Notes: generated by a model not told the origin, from the letters alone. 64,000 bases of DNA from Serratia sp. PL17 (GCF_017832355.1 NZ_JAFIBY010000007.1:186001-250000); one strand, 5' to 3'; positions 32,233-44,156 are shown, counted from the stretch's first letter. Program-made: numbers and translations.

Positions 32233-32235
32233 ACG

Positions 32236-33597
32236 CTACTCCTCAGGATCGTTGAATCCCATTATCCAGGTGAAAATAAATCCAGCGGCAATGGTAATCA
32301 CCAGACCAGCCAGATACAACATCACCTTACCCGAGACAATGGTTAACGCCAAAGGTAAACCTGAGATACCGAAGGTGATCACCGTCGCCACTTTCCAGTA
32401 GCTGATCAGCGCCCCTCCGACCGCACCACCGAGGCAGGCGGCGATAAAGGGTTTACCCAACGGTAGCGTCACACCGAAAATCAAGGGTTCGCCAATGCCG
32501 AGAATGCCGACCGGCAACGCCCCTTTGATCACCTTTTTTAGGCGCGCATTGCGGGTTTTCATTAATACCGCCAACGCGGCCCCCACCTGACCGACTCCCG
32601 CCATCGCTAAAATCGGCAACAGTGGGTTGGAACCGTGGGCCTGCACCAGTTCGACGTGGATCGGCACCAGCCCTTGATGCAAACCGGACAACACCAGCGG
32701 TAAGAACAGCCCGGACAACACCGCCCCCACCAGCAAGCCACCCTTGTCGATCGCCAGATTAGCACCGTGGGCAATGGCATCAGAGATGTAACCCCCCAGC
32801 GGCTGCAGGATCACAATGGCCAACGACGCCGTCACCAACGTGGTAATCAGCGGATTGAGGATCAACTCAATGGATTCCGGCAGCCAATTGCGCAGGCGTT
32901 TTTCCACCCAGCACATCAATGCCACCACCAACAGCACCGCAATTACCCCACCGCGCCCGGGTTGCAAGGCTTCGCCAAACAAAGTGATCTGCGCCAACGC
33001 CGGGCTAGAGAGAATACCGGCCATCACGCCGCCCATGGCCTGGGAACCGCCAAACACCCGTGCGGCATTCACCCCCACCAAAATATTCATGATGGCGAAC
33101 ACCGCGCTGCCGAAAATCGCCAGCAACCCCAGCACGTTGGGATAATTCACCGCCAGCTCGCCGGCAATATCCGGCCGCTTCAGCACGTTGATAATGCCGG
33201 TAATCAGACCGGAAGCGATAAACGCCGGTATCAGGGGAATAAAGACATCGGCCAGTTTTTTCAGCGCTCCGCTCATTGGTGCCGAATACTTTTGCTTAGC
33301 CTGCGCCTTGTTGCGAGCGATACTGTCCTCAGCGGCCGCAGGGGCACCGCTGAGCAGTGTACGCATGGCGTCCACCACCTTGGCCGCGGCACCGGGGCCA
33401 ACGATGAATTGATGCTGTTCGCCTTGCTTGATGTAGCCCTTAATACCCGGTAACTGCTTGAGCAGCGCTAAATCAAGACGTTGCTCATCGTTAACCTCAA
33501 CGCGAACCCGTGTCATGCAGTTTTGCAGCAGGAGGATATTCCCCTCACCGCCAATCCCCGCCAGAATCTGTGTTGCCAGTGCCGTTGTTTTGTCCAT
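32236..33597 (-). CDS. murP: PTS N-acetylmuramic acid transporter IIBC
   Basis: A 453-residue PTS permease. The IIB domain (residues 1-80) has the phosphorylated Cys in LLQNCMTRVRVEV; the IIC domain with about ten membrane segments fills the rest. There is no IIA domain, so it depends on the glucose IIA protein (Crr), as MurP does in E. coli. It imports MurNAc as MurNAc-6-phosphate, which MurQ then cleaves. It lies 19 bases after murQ and three bases before pgpC, forming one operon. Confidence 0.94.
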   Translation of the reverse strand: MDKTTALATQILAGIGGEGNILLLQNCMTRVRVEVNDEQRLDLALLKQLPGIKGYIKQGEQHQFIVGPGAAAKVVDAMRTLLSGAPAAAEDSIARNKAQAKQKYSAPMSGALKKLADVFIPLIPAFIASGLITGIINVLKRPDIAGELAVNYPNVLGLLAIFGSAVFAIMNILVGVNAARVFGGSQAMGGVMAGILSSPALAQITLFGEALQPGRGGVIAVLLVVALMCWVEKRLRNWLPESIELILNPLITTLVTASLAIVILQPLGGYISDAIAHGANLAIDKGGLLVGAVLSGLFLPLVLSGLHQGLVPIHVELVQAHGSNPLLPILAMAGVGQVGAALAVLMKTRNARLKKVIKGALPVGILGIGEPLIFGVTLPLGKPFIAACLGGAVGGALISYWKVATVITFGISGLPLALTIVSGKVMLYLAGLVITIAAGFIFTWIMGFNDPEE

Positions 33598-33616
33598 CGC
33601 CCGCCCCAGGTGTGGT

Positions 33617-34510
33617 TTAGCGCGTCAGTGCCGCGCGCAAATAGCCGTCATGTTGCTGTAAGCGCTGCTGCGCCTCATCTGCATCAACGCCAGCCAGAAT
33701 CATCAGGATTGCCGGTTTGACCTCAAAGCGGGTCTGCTTCAGTGCAGTTTCAGCCTGACTGCGCTCGGCTCCGGTGGCTTCCATCACGATGCGACAGGCA
33801 CGATCCACCAGTTTTACGTTGGTGGCTTTCACATCCACCATCAGATTTTCATACACCTTACCGAGCTTGACCATCGCACCTGTCGACAACATATTCAGCA
33901 CCAGCTTCTGTGCTGTACCGGATTTCATGCGCGTTGAGCCAGTCAAGGCTTCCGGCCCCACGACGGGCGAAATTGCCACCTGCGCCTCATGCGCGATCGG
34001 TGAATCCGGGTTGCAGGAGATGGCTACCGTTGGGCAACCCAGTTGCCTTGCGTAGCGCAACGCACCGATCACATAGGGTGTGCGCCCAGACGCCGCCAAC
34101 CCCACCACGATGTCGGTCGCCGTCAAATTCAATGCCAAGAGATCGGCCTCACCCAGTGCGGCATCGTCCTCCGCACCTTCTACCGCTTTGAGCAACGCCC
34201 CTGGGCCACCGGCAATCAGTCCGATCACCATGCCATGGGGCACACCGAATGTCGGTGGGCATTCAGACGCATCCAACACGCCAAGACGGCCGCTGGTCCC
34301 TGCCCCCAGATAAATCAGCCGGCCACCAGCCTTCAGCGCGGCCGCAGCCAAATCCACCGCTTGAGCAATAGCAGGCAACACCTTCTCAATTGCCTCTGGC
34401 ACCTTTCGGTCTTCCCGGTTAAAACAACTCACCATCTCCAGCGTCGACATTTCATCCAGCCCCATGGTGGCTGGGTTGCGGGTTTCGGATACCAATGCGC
34501 CTAAGTTCAT
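33617..34510 (-). CDS. murQ: N-acetylmuramic acid 6-phosphate etherase
   Basis: A 297-residue SIS-domain lyase that splits the lactyl ether of MurNAc-6-P to GlcNAc-6-P and D-lactate, in cell-wall recycling. SIS motifs include [22 protein letters not shown] and [16 protein letters not shown], and the catalytic Glu/Asp region is [18 protein letters not shown]. First gene of murQ-murP-pgpC, divergent from the YfhH-type regulator; two operator-like palindromes lie within 60 bases upstream. Confidence 0.97.
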   Translation of the reverse strand: MNLGALVSETRNPATMGLDEMSTLEMVSCFNREDRKVPEAIEKVLPAIAQAVDLAAAALKAGGRLIYLGAGTSGRLGVLDASECPPTFGVPHGMVIGLIAGGPGALLKAVEGAEDDAALGEADLLALNLTATDIVVGLAASGRTPYVIGALRYARQLGCPTVAISCNPDSPIAHEAQVAISPVVGPEALTGSTRMKSGTAQKLVLNMLSTGAMVKLGKVYENLMVDVKATNVKLVDRACRIVMEATGAERSQAETALKQTRFEVKPAILMILAGVDADEAQQRLQQHDGYLRAALTR

Positions 34511-34521
34511 TTCTTCACCTT

Positions 34522-34536
34522 TGAATTTTTAATTCA
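34522..34536. promoter_or_regulatory. Palindromic operator 1 for murQP/yfhH
   Basis: TGAATTTTTAATTCA, a perfect TGAAT-N5-ATTCA palindrome 12 bases upstream of murQ. Its centre is 32 bases (three helical turns) from that of operator 2, suggesting binding on one face by an RpiR-family protein. Confidence 0.72.
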
Positions 34537-34552
34537 CAAACTAATTTATTAT

Positions 34553-34569
34553 CTGAATATTTTATTCAG
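34553..34569. promoter_or_regulatory. Palindromic operator 2 for murQP/yfhH
   Basis: CTGAATATTTTATTCAG, the same TGAAT-N5-ATTCA pattern extended by one base pair on each side, 108 bases upstream of the regulator gene. Confidence 0.72.
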
Positions 34570-34676
34570 CAAAGCGAGCGTTTTTTGCTATTTTAAAGAC
34601 TCGGTCACAAAAATTTTCACTGCGCGTTTTCGCCGCCCACGTGGCAGAATGGCCGCTGGCCTCCAGAGAAAGATGA

Positions 34677-35525
34677 ATGAGTACTCTTCTTCGTATTCGC
34701 CAGATGTATCCAACACTGGCTCAAAATGACCGCAAGCTGGCGGATTTCCTGCTGCATAACGCCGAGCAGGCGCGCCACCTTAGCTCACAAAAGCTGGCCC
34801 AGTTGGCTGGGGTCAGTCAGTCGAGCGTCGTGAAGTTTGCGCAGAAAATGGGTTACAAAGGCTTTCCTGCGTTAAAGCTGGCGTTGAGCGAAACGCTGGC
34901 TCACCCACAAGCAGAACCCGTCGTTACGGTGCATAACCAGATCCTCAGCAGCGATGCATTGAAAACCGTCGGTGAAAAGTTACTGGTAGAAAAGCAGGCT
35001 GCTCTGCGAGCTACACTGGATATCAACAGTGAGGAACGCCTTCATCAGGGACTGGAAATGCTGCGCCAGGCGCGAAGGGTCATCTTGCTGGGGATTGGCG
35101 CTTCCGGGCTGGTTGCCAAAGACTTCTCTTACAAGCTGCTGAAAATTGGCGTTATGGCCGTTGCCGAACCGGATATGCACGTCCAATTGGCAGCGGTTCA
35201 GGCACTGGATAAACGGGATTTACTGCTGGCCATTTCGTTTAGCGGTGAACGCAGAGAAATCAATCTGGCGGCCGAAGAAGCCCGTATGGCAGGCGCGAAA
35301 GTGTTGGCGCTAACCAGTTTCTCGCCCAATGGCCTGCAGCAACGCGCCGACCATTGTTTGTATACCATCGCCGAAGAACCCAACACCCGCAGCGCCGCTA
35401 TTTCTTCCAGCACCGCTCAATATGCTCTTACCGATCTGCTGTTCATGGCCTTGATTCAGCACGATCTCGATCACGCACGAGACCGCATCAAACACAGCGA
35501 ACAGTTAGTGAAAAAGCTCGTTTAA
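34677..35525 (+). CDS. yfhH: RpiR-family regulator YfhH, probable MurNAc regulator
   Basis: A 282-residue repressor: N-terminal helix-turn-helix (QKLAQLAGVSQSSVVKFAQK, about residues 38-57) and C-terminal sugar-phosphate SIS domain (VILLGIGASGLVAKDFSYKL). It is closer to E. coli YfhH (shared GYKGFPALKLALSE and the C-terminal HSE-LVKKLV) than to E. coli MurR, and is in the same chromosomal place. Divergence from murQP and the paired palindromes between them point to control of MurNAc recycling, with MurNAc-6-P as the likely ligand (inference). Annotation pipelines may call it MurR. Confidence 0.9.
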   Translation: MSTLLRIRQMYPTLAQNDRKLADFLLHNAEQARHLSSQKLAQLAGVSQSSVVKFAQKMGYKGFPALKLALSETLAHPQAEPVVTVHNQILSSDALKTVGEKLLVEKQAALRATLDINSEERLHQGLEMLRQARRVILLGIGASGLVAKDFSYKLLKIGVMAVAEPDMHVQLAAVQALDKRDLLLAISFSGERREINLAAEEARMAGAKVLALTSFSPNGLQQRADHCLYTIAEEPNTRSAAISSSTAQYALTDLLFMALIQHDLDHARDRIKHSEQLVKKLV

Positions 35526-35540
35526 GCCGTATAATGCCCG

Positions 35541-35600
35541 AGCCACAAATACCAAGGTATAAAAACCTGTATAATAATAGAGTATGTGGCTTTTATTGTT
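35541..35600 (+). terminator. Possible terminator after yfhH
   Basis: AGCCACA (35541-35547) pairs with TGTGGCT (35585-35591), followed by TTTATTGTTT. The loop is long and holds an imperfect inner hairpin around GGTATAAAAACC, so confidence is moderate. Confidence 0.45.
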
Positions 35601-35658
35601 TAAATCACGCCCACGATTTGAGCAGGCATGGACAGCACTATATTGACATTTGAGCTTA

Positions 35659-37197
35659 ATGAAAACGCACACAATAACTTTAAATAAATCCCACATATCT
35701 ATAACATCATCCACGATCCGCAGCTTTTTAATCTTCGTTGCCACCGCATTTATCTTAATAAGATCGATGGGCTACGGCGGTGCGAAGGGGATTGATATTC
35801 TTTTCATTTCACTTACGTTACTATTATTATCTGCAATCCCCCTCACCCGATACTTTTTGGTTACCCCCTATATTATATTATGTGCGTTCTATGCCCCCGT
35901 CGGTGTAATATATGGCCCCCCTTCGGTTGTCGTGGTATCGGCGCTGTTTCAAACCAACAAGGCAGAAGCCGTCGAATTCCTGCACGCCATACCGGCAGGC
36001 TGCTATCTATTACCTTCTGCTACATTGCTGATGCTGTTTCTTCTTGTTCGCTATTGCTGGCGCTATCCGCTCCCGGTCCGGAAAGCACTGCCATTTCTGC
36101 TGATTTTAATCCTGCTGTTATTTGTCAGAATACTCAGCGGGAACATAGAGAACCTTAGGTTGGTGAATTTCTTTTCCTCATTTTTTTCGTCGTACCAGAG
36201 CTACAACCAACAAATGATGGAACTTGATGCCGGTATGCAAGCCCAACCCCGTTGGACTATTAACAGCATTGATAATAACAAGGCTAATTATGTCATTGTC
36301 GTCGGTGAAAGTATGCGCAGAGACTATATGTCATTATTTGGCTACCCTACGCCGACAACGCCATTCCTTGATCAAGTAAACGGGACATTTTACAGTAATT
36401 ATATTTCTACTGCGCCGAATACATTCGAATCACTGCCAAGAACTTTGGCATTGAGCGACGAAAAAAAAAGCTATATTTCAGATAATATTATTACTTTGGC
36501 AAAGGCCGCTGGATTACGTACTCATTGGTTTTCCAACCAAGGGTTGATTGGCCAATTTGATGCACCTGTCTCCAAAATAGCCCTGTTCAGCGATGAGTAT
36601 CAGTTCCTGAAGAAAGGGGACTATCAGTCGCGGAACACCGACGACGATGAGCTGCTGCCCTTGTTGCAAACCGCATTGGATACCCATGGTTCCGGGAATT
36701 TGTATGTTCTGCATATCATGGGATCGCATTCTGACTTTTGCGAACGGCTCGGCGGCGAGCCACCGGTTTTCACCAGCAACAACGCTGAATTGGCCTGTTA
36801 CCTTTCAACTTACCGCAAAACGGACCGCTTTATCGAACATGCCTACCATATGCTGCAAGAGACCCATGAACCCTTTAAATTAATCTATTTCTCGGATCAC
36901 GGCCTTTCTCACCGCAATGTTGACGGTAAACTGTACCTACGCCATGGCGGCAATACCCGGCAAAATTACGAGGTGCCGCTGTTAGTGCTTGCGGATACCG
37001 ATCGACAACGAACCTTCATTGACGCGCCACGCAGTGCCTTTGATTTTATCAGTCTGTTTGCCCAGCAGGCAGGCATAGTTGTCACACAACCACAGCTGCA
37101 TCAGACAGTAACCGGGACAGATAAGCGACAAGTCTTTAATGGTCAGGAAAGGGTTGATTTTGATCAGTTGGCCAATGACCCGCCGGAGTTACTATGA
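35659..37197 (+). CDS. Phosphoethanolamine transferase-like membrane protein
   Basis: A protein of about 512 residues with five hydrophobic segments in the first 165 residues and a periplasmic sulfatase-like domain. Motifs: VVGESMRRDYMSLFGYPTPT, STAPNTFESLP with the putative nucleophile Thr, and FSDHGLSH with metal ligands. This is the alkaline-phosphatase-like family of EptA, EptB, OpgE and CptA, which move phosphoethanolamine onto lipid A, core sugars or glucans; the subfamily is not clear. The ATG at 35659 is preferred over the TTG at 35650. The 5' half is more AT-rich than its neighbours, suggesting acquisition. It stands alone between yfhH and yfhL. Confidence 0.82.
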   Translation: MKTHTITLNKSHISITSSTIRSFLIFVATAFILIRSMGYGGAKGIDILFISLTLLLLSAIPLTRYFLVTPYIILCAFYAPVGVIYGPPSVVVVSALFQTNKAEAVEFLHAIPAGCYLLPSATLLMLFLLVRYCWRYPLPVRKALPFLLILILLLFVRILSGNIENLRLVNFFSSFFSSYQSYNQQMMELDAGMQAQPRWTINSIDNNKANYVIVVGESMRRDYMSLFGYPTPTTPFLDQVNGTFYSNYISTAPNTFESLPRTLALSDEKKSYISDNIITLAKAAGLRTHWFSNQGLIGQFDAPVSKIALFSDEYQFLKKGDYQSRNTDDDELLPLLQTALDTHGSGNLYVLHIMGSHSDFCERLGGEPPVFTSNNAELACYLSTYRKTDRFIEHAYHMLQETHEPFKLIYFSDHGLSHRNVDGKLYLRHGGNTRQNYEVPLLVLADTDRQRTFIDAPRSAFDFISLFAQQAGIVVTQPQLHQTVTGTDKRQVFNGQERVDFDQLANDPPELL

Positions 37198-37326
37198 CAG
37201 CCGTCTAAACCGACTAAACTCACCGCTGCAACACATTGGCAGCCGCAGGTGGAAAAATGCCCAATAAAACGGGTTCTATGATAGATTGCGCGCCTGTTCG
37301 TGTGCACCGATTAAAAGATAACTGAA

Positions 37327-37587
37327 ATGGCACTGCTGATTACCAAGAAATGCATCAACTGCGACATGTGCGAGCCGGAATGCCCCAATCAGGCGATTTC
37401 GATGGGTGATGATATCTACCAGATTGATACCGATCGCTGCACCGAATGTGTCGGTCATTACGATACGCCCACCTGCCAGCAGGTGTGCCCCATCGACAAT
37501 ACCATTGTCGTTAACCCTCAGCACCGCGAAACCAACGAACAGCTGTGGGACAAGTTTGTGGTGCTGCACCACGCCGAGCAGCTGTAA
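37327..37587 (+). CDS. yfhL: YfhL-type 2[4Fe-4S] ferredoxin
   Basis: An 86-residue ferredoxin with two cluster motifs: CINCDMCEPECP (residues 9-20) and CTECVGHYDTPTCQQVCP, in which the second set has the long Cys-Cys insertion typical of the Alvin group. It matches E. coli YfhL. Such ferredoxins have very negative potentials; the partner is not known from this context, though YfhL is implicated in tRNA hydroxylation (TrhP) in E. coli. It ends in a strong terminator and is convergent with acpS. Confidence 0.95.
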   Translation: MALLITKKCINCDMCEPECPNQAISMGDDIYQIDTDRCTECVGHYDTPTCQQVCPIDNTIVVNPQHRETNEQLWDKFVVLHHAEQL

Positions 37588-37607
37588 CGGCCCAGGTTCC
37601 AGATCGA

Positions 37608-37635
37608 AAAGGGCGCCAACAGGCGCCCTTTTTTT
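37608..37635 (+). terminator. Rho-independent terminator of yfhL
   Basis: GGGCGCC-AACA-GGCGCCC followed by seven T. Four A precede the stem, so it may also work for acpS transcripts coming the other way. Confidence 0.93.
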
Positions 37636-37652
37636 GTGGCAAAGCCAGGCTG

Positions 37653-38033
37653 TTATCCTTCGATAATCACCGTAGCGCAGGCGTAACGCCGTTCATCGGC
37701 CAGCGAAACGTGGATGGATGTCACCCCCATTTCCTGTGCCAATTCGGCAGCACGCGCGTGCAGACGAATATTTGGCTTGCCGAGACCGTCGTTAAAAACT
37801 TCAAACTGATTAAACGCCAAGCCATTGCGAATACCGGTACCAAATGCCTTGGCAACGGCCTCTTTCACCGCAAACCTTTTGGCCAGGAAACGCACCGGCT
37901 GCTGATGCTGCTGATACAGCGCCCACTCGGCATCGCTCAGCACGCGCCGCGCCAGACGATCGCCGCTGCGCTCAACGACGGCTTCGATACGCGCCATTTC
38001 GACAATGTCGGTGCCCAGCCCCAGCACGGCCAT
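37653..38033 (-). CDS. acpS: Holo-[acyl-carrier-protein] synthase
   Basis: A 126-residue phosphopantetheinyl transferase that loads 4'-phosphopantetheine from CoA onto acyl carrier protein. Motifs: [13 protein letters not shown] with the metal Asp (residue 9), and [20 protein letters not shown] with the catalytic Glu and Lys. The ATG at 38033 overlaps the pdxJ stop as TAATG, so the genes are coupled; the longer frame to 38093 is not the real start. Last gene of the lepA-acpS series. Confidence 0.97.
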   Translation of the reverse strand: MAVLGLGTDIVEMARIEAVVERSGDRLARRVLSDAEWALYQQHQQPVRFLAKRFAVKEAVAKAFGTGIRNGLAFNQFEVFNDGLGKPNIRLHARAAELAQEMGVTSIHVSLADERRYACATVIIEG

Positions 38034-38764
38034 TAACGACGTGCTTCGCGCATCAGCTGTTTCATATCCGCGACGGCAGCAGGTAGACCACACATCACCG
38101 CCTGCCCGATAATCGCGTGGCCGATATTCAACTCATGCATTTCCGGCAGTGCCGCGATAGGCTGAACGTTATGGTAAGTCAGACCATGCCCGGCATTCAC
38201 CTTCAGGCCTTTTTCTGCCGCGTAAGTTGCAGCAACCGCAATACGATGCAGCTCGGCTTTCACCGCCAGCTCGCCTTCGGCTTCCGCATAAGCGCCGGTA
38301 TGGATTTCAATGTAAGGGGCTCCTACCGCCACCGCGGCATCGATCTGCCGATGGTCAGGATCGATAAACAGCGATACCAAAATGCCGGCCTGCGCCAGTC
38401 GCTCAACTGCAACGGACATTTTGTCCTGTTGTCCGGCAACATCCAGCCCACCTTCAGTGGTCACTTCTTCACGTTTTTCCGGCACCAGGCAACAAAAATG
38501 CGGCTTCAGCTCAATCGCGATATCCAGCATTTCATCCGTCACAGCCATTTCCAGATTCATGCGCGTCTGGATGGTCTGACGCAAAATGCGAACGTCGCGA
38601 TCGGTGATATGACGACGATCTTCACGAAGGTGTACCGTGATCCCATCGGCTCCTGCTTGCTCGGCAATAAATGCGGCCTGAACCGGATCCGGGTATTGGG
38701 TTCCGCGCGCGTTACGTAACGTGGCGATGTGATCGATATTGACGCCCAGCAGCAAATCAGCCAT
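38033..38764 (-). CDS. pdxJ: Pyridoxine 5'-phosphate synthase
   Basis: A 243-residue TIM-barrel enzyme condensing 1-deoxyxylulose-5-phosphate with 3-amino-2-oxopropyl phosphate to pyridoxine phosphate. The N-terminus [19 protein letters not shown] and the phosphate-binding [14 protein letters not shown] and [10 protein letters not shown] are characteristic. It joins acpS by a one-base overlap and lies 74 bases downstream of recO, as in E. coli. Confidence 0.97.
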   Translation of the reverse strand: MADLLLGVNIDHIATLRNARGTQYPDPVQAAFIAEQAGADGITVHLREDRRHITDRDVRILRQTIQTRMNLEMAVTDEMLDIAIELKPHFCCLVPEKREEVTTEGGLDVAGQQDKMSVAVERLAQAGILVSLFIDPDHRQIDAAVAVGAPYIEIHTGAYAEAEGELAVKAELHRIAVAATYAAEKGLKVNAGHGLTYHNVQPIAALPEMHELNIGHAIIGQAVMCGLPAAVADMKQLMREARR

Positions 38765-38838
38765 GACAACCCTCTAAAGAATTGATTTTCAGTGGCCGTA
38801 GTTTACACGTGGGGGCTGCGCGGCAAAAGGGGAAAAGG

Positions 38839-39570
38839 TCAGGCGTCGTCGACCGGGGTATCCGGCTGTTTACGGACGAACTGACGAAATAGTTCACGGC
38901 TCTTCAACGGCTTTCCACCCAGATAAGGCTTGAGTGCCATACGCGTGAAACGCTTGGCCGCACGTAATGTCGACACATCAGGGAACTGACGCTCTGCCAA
39001 CGCACGTAGCTCACGACCGGTAAAGCTGTAATGGTCTACCACCAGACTGGCGATAAAACCTTTTTCTTCGCGGTAACGGTAGGTCATACCCTCATCCACC
39101 GGCAACCCGCTGCCGGCGCAATGCAGAAAATCCAGACCGTATCCCAGATGGTTCAACAACGCCAATTCGAACTGACGCAATGCCAGCTCCGGCGAAACCT
39201 CTTCAGCCGCCAGCGCCTGCAAACACTGTAAGTAATCGAAGAACAATACCGAGTAGTTGGCTTCTTGTTCTAACACCCGTGACAGCAATTCGTTCACGTA
39301 CAGGCCGCTGTACAACATCATGCCACTGAGAGGCAAACCCAGGGAGACCGCTTCGGCGTTACGCAGCGTTTTGACTTCGCCACGCCCACCCCAGCGTACC
39401 AAGAGAGGAGTAAAGGGTTGCAGGCAACCCTTTAAATTGGAGCGGCGGCTGCGCGCGCCTTTTGCCAGCAAACGCACCCGCCCATGACCTTCCGTGAACA
39501 TATCCAGCATGAGACTGGTTTCACTGTACGGTCGTCCATGCAGGACGAAAGCGCGCTCCCAGCCGTCCAT
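38839..39570 (-). CDS. recO: DNA repair protein RecO
   Basis: A 243-residue protein of the RecFOR pathway that loads RecA onto SSB-coated single-stranded DNA. The N-terminal OB fold ([22 protein letters not shown]) and the helical C-terminal part match E. coli RecO in length. It begins 8 bases after era ends, in the rnc-era-recO operon. Confidence 0.96.
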   Translation of the reverse strand: MDGWERAFVLHGRPYSETSLMLDMFTEGHGRVRLLAKGARSRRSNLKGCLQPFTPLLVRWGGRGEVKTLRNAEAVSLGLPLSGMMLYSGLYVNELLSRVLEQEANYSVLFFDYLQCLQALAAEEVSPELALRQFELALLNHLGYGLDFLHCAGSGLPVDEGMTYRYREEKGFIASLVVDHYSFTGRELRALAERQFPDVSTLRAAKRFTRMALKPYLGGKPLKSRELFRQFVRKQPDTPVDDA

Positions 39571-39578
39571 TGGATAGG

Positions 39579-41346
<1,768 letters not shown>

Positions 41347-42324
41347 TTAATGAATTCCACCGATGCGGCTAAATCTTACGCCGGTAGGCCATTCGCCTTC
41401 CTGCTTTTCAAAACTCATCCAGATAGCCGTGGCTTTACCCACCAGATTTTTCTCCGGTACGAAGCCCCAATAACGGCTGTCAGCGCTGTTGTCGCGGTTA
41501 TCACCCATCATGAAGTAATGACCCGCAGGCACAACCCACTCCGCCAGCGGTTTACCTGGCTGCTGGTAATAAGCCCCCACCTGATCCTGCGTGCCCGGCA
41601 CGGTCAGAATATGGTGAGAAACAGTCCCCAGCGTTTCCTGACGCTCACGCAGACGGATGCCACCCTGCGGCACATTGTCGCTCAACGGAATCTGGTAGAA
41701 GCCGTTGCTGGCCTCGCCCATGCCGCTGCGGCTAAACAGCTGCACAAAGTCGCTAGGTTGCGCATCGTTGTAAGTCACCGCCAATGCGGTATCGCATGAT
41801 TGACCGCTATTACACGAAGGCTGGACGGTCACACGCTTATTGACGGGATCGTAACTTACACGGTCGCCCGGCAAGCCAATGACGCGTTTGATATAATCCA
41901 GCTTTGGATCCAATGGATATTTAAATACCGCAATATCACCACGCTTCGGATGGCCGGTTTCAATTAGCGTCGTCTGGGTAATAGGATCTTTAATGCCGTA
42001 AGCATATTTCTCCACCAGAATAAAATCGCCAATTAACAACGTCGGCATCATTGAGCCCGACGGGATCTGGAAGGGTTCGTAAATAAACGAACGCACCACA
42101 AAGACCAACAGCAATACCGGGAAAACGGATGCACCGGTTTCAACCCAGCCTGGCTGCTTCGCCACTTTCGCCAACGTTTTATCGTCTACAGCGCCTGCAG
42201 TTTGTGCATTCACCGCCGCAATTTTCGCCCGGCGAGCCGGCGCCCATCTGAAGCGCTCAAAGGCCCAAATGATCCCGGTGACTAACGTTGCCAGTGCCAG
42301 GATCAGGGCAAACATATTCGCCAT
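41347..42324 (-). CDS. lepB: Signal peptidase I
   Basis: A 325-residue inner-membrane protease that removes signal peptides from Sec-exported and Tat-exported proteins. Two N-terminal membrane segments (residues 4-20 and about 66-84) are followed by box B with the catalytic Ser in FQIPSGSMMPTLL and the catalytic Lys in DYIKRVIGLPGD; the GDNRDNSADSRYWG box is intact. It lies 32 bases after lepA. Confidence 0.97.
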   Translation of the reverse strand: MANMFALILALATLVTGIIWAFERFRWAPARRAKIAAVNAQTAGAVDDKTLAKVAKQPGWVETGASVFPVLLLVFVVRSFIYEPFQIPSGSMMPTLLIGDFILVEKYAYGIKDPITQTTLIETGHPKRGDIAVFKYPLDPKLDYIKRVIGLPGDRVSYDPVNKRVTVQPSCNSGQSCDTALAVTYNDAQPSDFVQLFSRSGMGEASNGFYQIPLSDNVPQGGIRLRERQETLGTVSHHILTVPGTQDQVGAYYQQPGKPLAEWVVPAGHYFMMGDNRDNSADSRYWGFVPEKNLVGKATAIWMSFEKQEGEWPTGVRFSRIGGIH

Positions 42325-42356
42325 GCAAACTCCCTAGTTACGCGAACTTGTCGCTG

Positions 42357-44156
42357 TTACTTACTGTCTTTGCCAACGTGCAGAATGGCCAGGAACGCTT
42401 CTTGTGGCAACTCAACGTTACCCACCTGCTTCATGCGTTTCTTACCGTCTTTCTGTTTCTGCAGCAGTTTTTTCTTACGGCTAACGTCACCGCCGTAGCA
42501 TTTTGCCAACACGTTTTTACGCAGCTGTTTCACCGTTGAACGCGCGATGATATGCGTACCGATAGCGGCCTGAATGGCAATATCGAACTGCTGGCGTGGG
42601 ATCAGCTCTTTCATCTTCTCGACCAGTTCGCGACCGCGATACTGCGCATTGTCACGGTGAGTGATCAACGCCAACGCATCCACACGCTCGTTGTTGATCA
42701 GCACGTCGACGCGCACCATGTCGGAGGTCTGGAACCGCTTGAAGTTATAATCCAGCGACGCATAGCCACGGGAGGTGGACTTCAGGCGATCGAAGAAGTC
42801 GAGCACCACTTCCGCCATCGGGATTTCGTAAGTCAGCGCAACCTGGTTACCGTGATAAACCATGTTGGTCTGCACGCCACGCTTTTCGATACACAGGGTA
42901 ATCACACTGCCCAGGTATTCCTGCGGCATCAGCATGTGACACTCGGCGATCGGTTCACGCAACTCTTCGATATTATTGAGCGGAGGCAGCTTGGACGGGC
43001 TATCAACGTAGATAGTCTCTTTGCTGGTGGTTTCCACTTCATACACTACCGTCGGTGCGGTGGTGATCAGCTCCAGATCGTATTCACGTTCCAGACGTTC
43101 CTGGATGATCTCCATGTGCAGCAGGCCAAGGAAGCCACAGCGGAAACCGAAGCCCAGCGCGGTGGAGCTCTCTGGCTCATAGAACAGGGAGGCGTCGTTC
43201 AGGCTCAGTTTGCCCAACGCATCGCGGAAGGACTCATAGTCGTCAGAGCTGATTGGGAACAGACCCGCGTAAACCTGCGGCTTCACTTTTTTGAAACCTG
43301 GCAAGGCTTTGTCTGCCGGCTGACGTGCCAACGTCAGGGTATCGCCTACCGGCGCGCCAAGAATGTCTTTGATAGCACAAACCAACCAGCCTACTTCGCC
43401 GCAGTTCAATACGTCACGATCGACACGTTTTGGCGTGAAGATACCCAGACGATCGGCATTATAGGTTTGGCCGGTGCTCATGACCTTGATCTTGTCGCCC
43501 TTACGCATGGTGCCGTTCTTGACACGCACCAGGGAAACAACGCCCAGGTAGTTATCGAACCAAGAGTCGATGATCAGTGCCTGCAATGGCGCGTCTGGAT
43601 CGCCTTCTGGCCCTGGGATATCGCGCACCAGACGTTCCAGAACGTCGGGCACACCCACACCGGTCTTGGCCGAGCAACGCACTGCGTCGGTCGCATCAAT
43701 ACCCACGATGTCTTCAATTTCCTGCGCAGCGCGATCGGGATCGGCAGCCGGCAAGTCAATCTTGTTCAGTACCGGCACCACTTCCAGATTCATATCCAGC
43801 GCGGTGTAGCAGTTAGCCAACGTCTGAGCTTCTACGCCCTGCCCGGCATCAACCACCAGCAGTGCACCTTCACAAGCAGCCAGTGAACGAGAAACTTCAT
43901 AGGAGAAGTCAACGTGCCCTGGCGTGTCGATAAAGTTGAGCTGATAGGTTTGGCCGTCTAGCGCTTTATAGTCCAGCGTCACGCTTTGGGCTTTAATGGT
44001 AATGCCACGCTCACGCTCCAGATCCATAGAATCGAGCACCTGCGCAGCCATTTCACGTTCAGTCAAGCCACCGCAAATTTGGATAATACGGTCGGACAGC
44101 GTCGACTTACCGTGGTCAATGTGGGCAATAATAGAAAAGTTTCTTATGTGTTTCAT
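42357..44156 (-). CDS. lepA: Elongation factor 4 (LepA)
   Basis: A 599-residue translational GTPase that acts in ribosome back-translocation and/or 30S biogenesis. G1 is [11 protein letters not shown]3 DTPGHVDF, G4 NKIDLP; the LepA-specific C-terminal domain ends [15 protein letters not shown]. Full length and unbroken. The prophage is inserted upstream of its start, so a promoter within 44157-44330 or read-through from the phage must now drive lepA-lepB. Confidence 0.98.
   Translation of the reverse strand: MKHIRNFSIIAHIDHGKSTLSDRIIQICGGLTEREMAAQVLDSMDLERERGITIKAQSVTLDYKALDGQTYQLNFIDTPGHVDFSYEVSRSLAACEGALLVVDAGQGVEAQTLANCYTALDMNLEVVPVLNKIDLPAADPDRAAQEIEDIVGIDATDAVRCSAKTGVGVPDVLERLVRDIPGPEGDPDAPLQALIIDSWFDNYLGVVSLVRVKNGTMRKGDKIKVMSTGQTYNADRLGIFTPKRVDRDVLNCGEVGWLVCAIKDILGAPVGDTLTLARQPADKALPGFKKVKPQVYAGLFPISSDDYESFRDALGKLSLNDASLFYEPESSTALGFGFRCGFLGLLHMEIIQERLEREYDLELITTAPTVVYEVETTSKETIYVDSPSKLPPLNNIEELREPIAECHMLMPQEYLGSVITLCIEKRGVQTNMVYHGNQVALTYEIPMAEVVLDFFDRLKSTSRGYASLDYNFKRFQTSDMVRVDVLINNERVDALALITHRDNAQYRGRELVEKMKELIPRQQFDIAIQAAIGTHIIARSTVKQLRKNVLAKCYGGDVSRKKKLLQKQKDGKKRMKQVGNVELPQEAFLAILHVGKDSK

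Noticed and set aside
34677..35525. Naming the regulator MurR from its place next to murQP
   Set aside because: Sequence blocks at the N-terminus and the C-terminal HSE-LVKKLV match E. coli YfhH better than MurR, so YfhH is used with a MurNAc role as inference.
42552..43886. 444-codon open frame on the plus strand opposite lepA
   Set aside because: It is antisense to a highly conserved gene and has no ribosome site or family resemblance; its length follows from lepA codon use.
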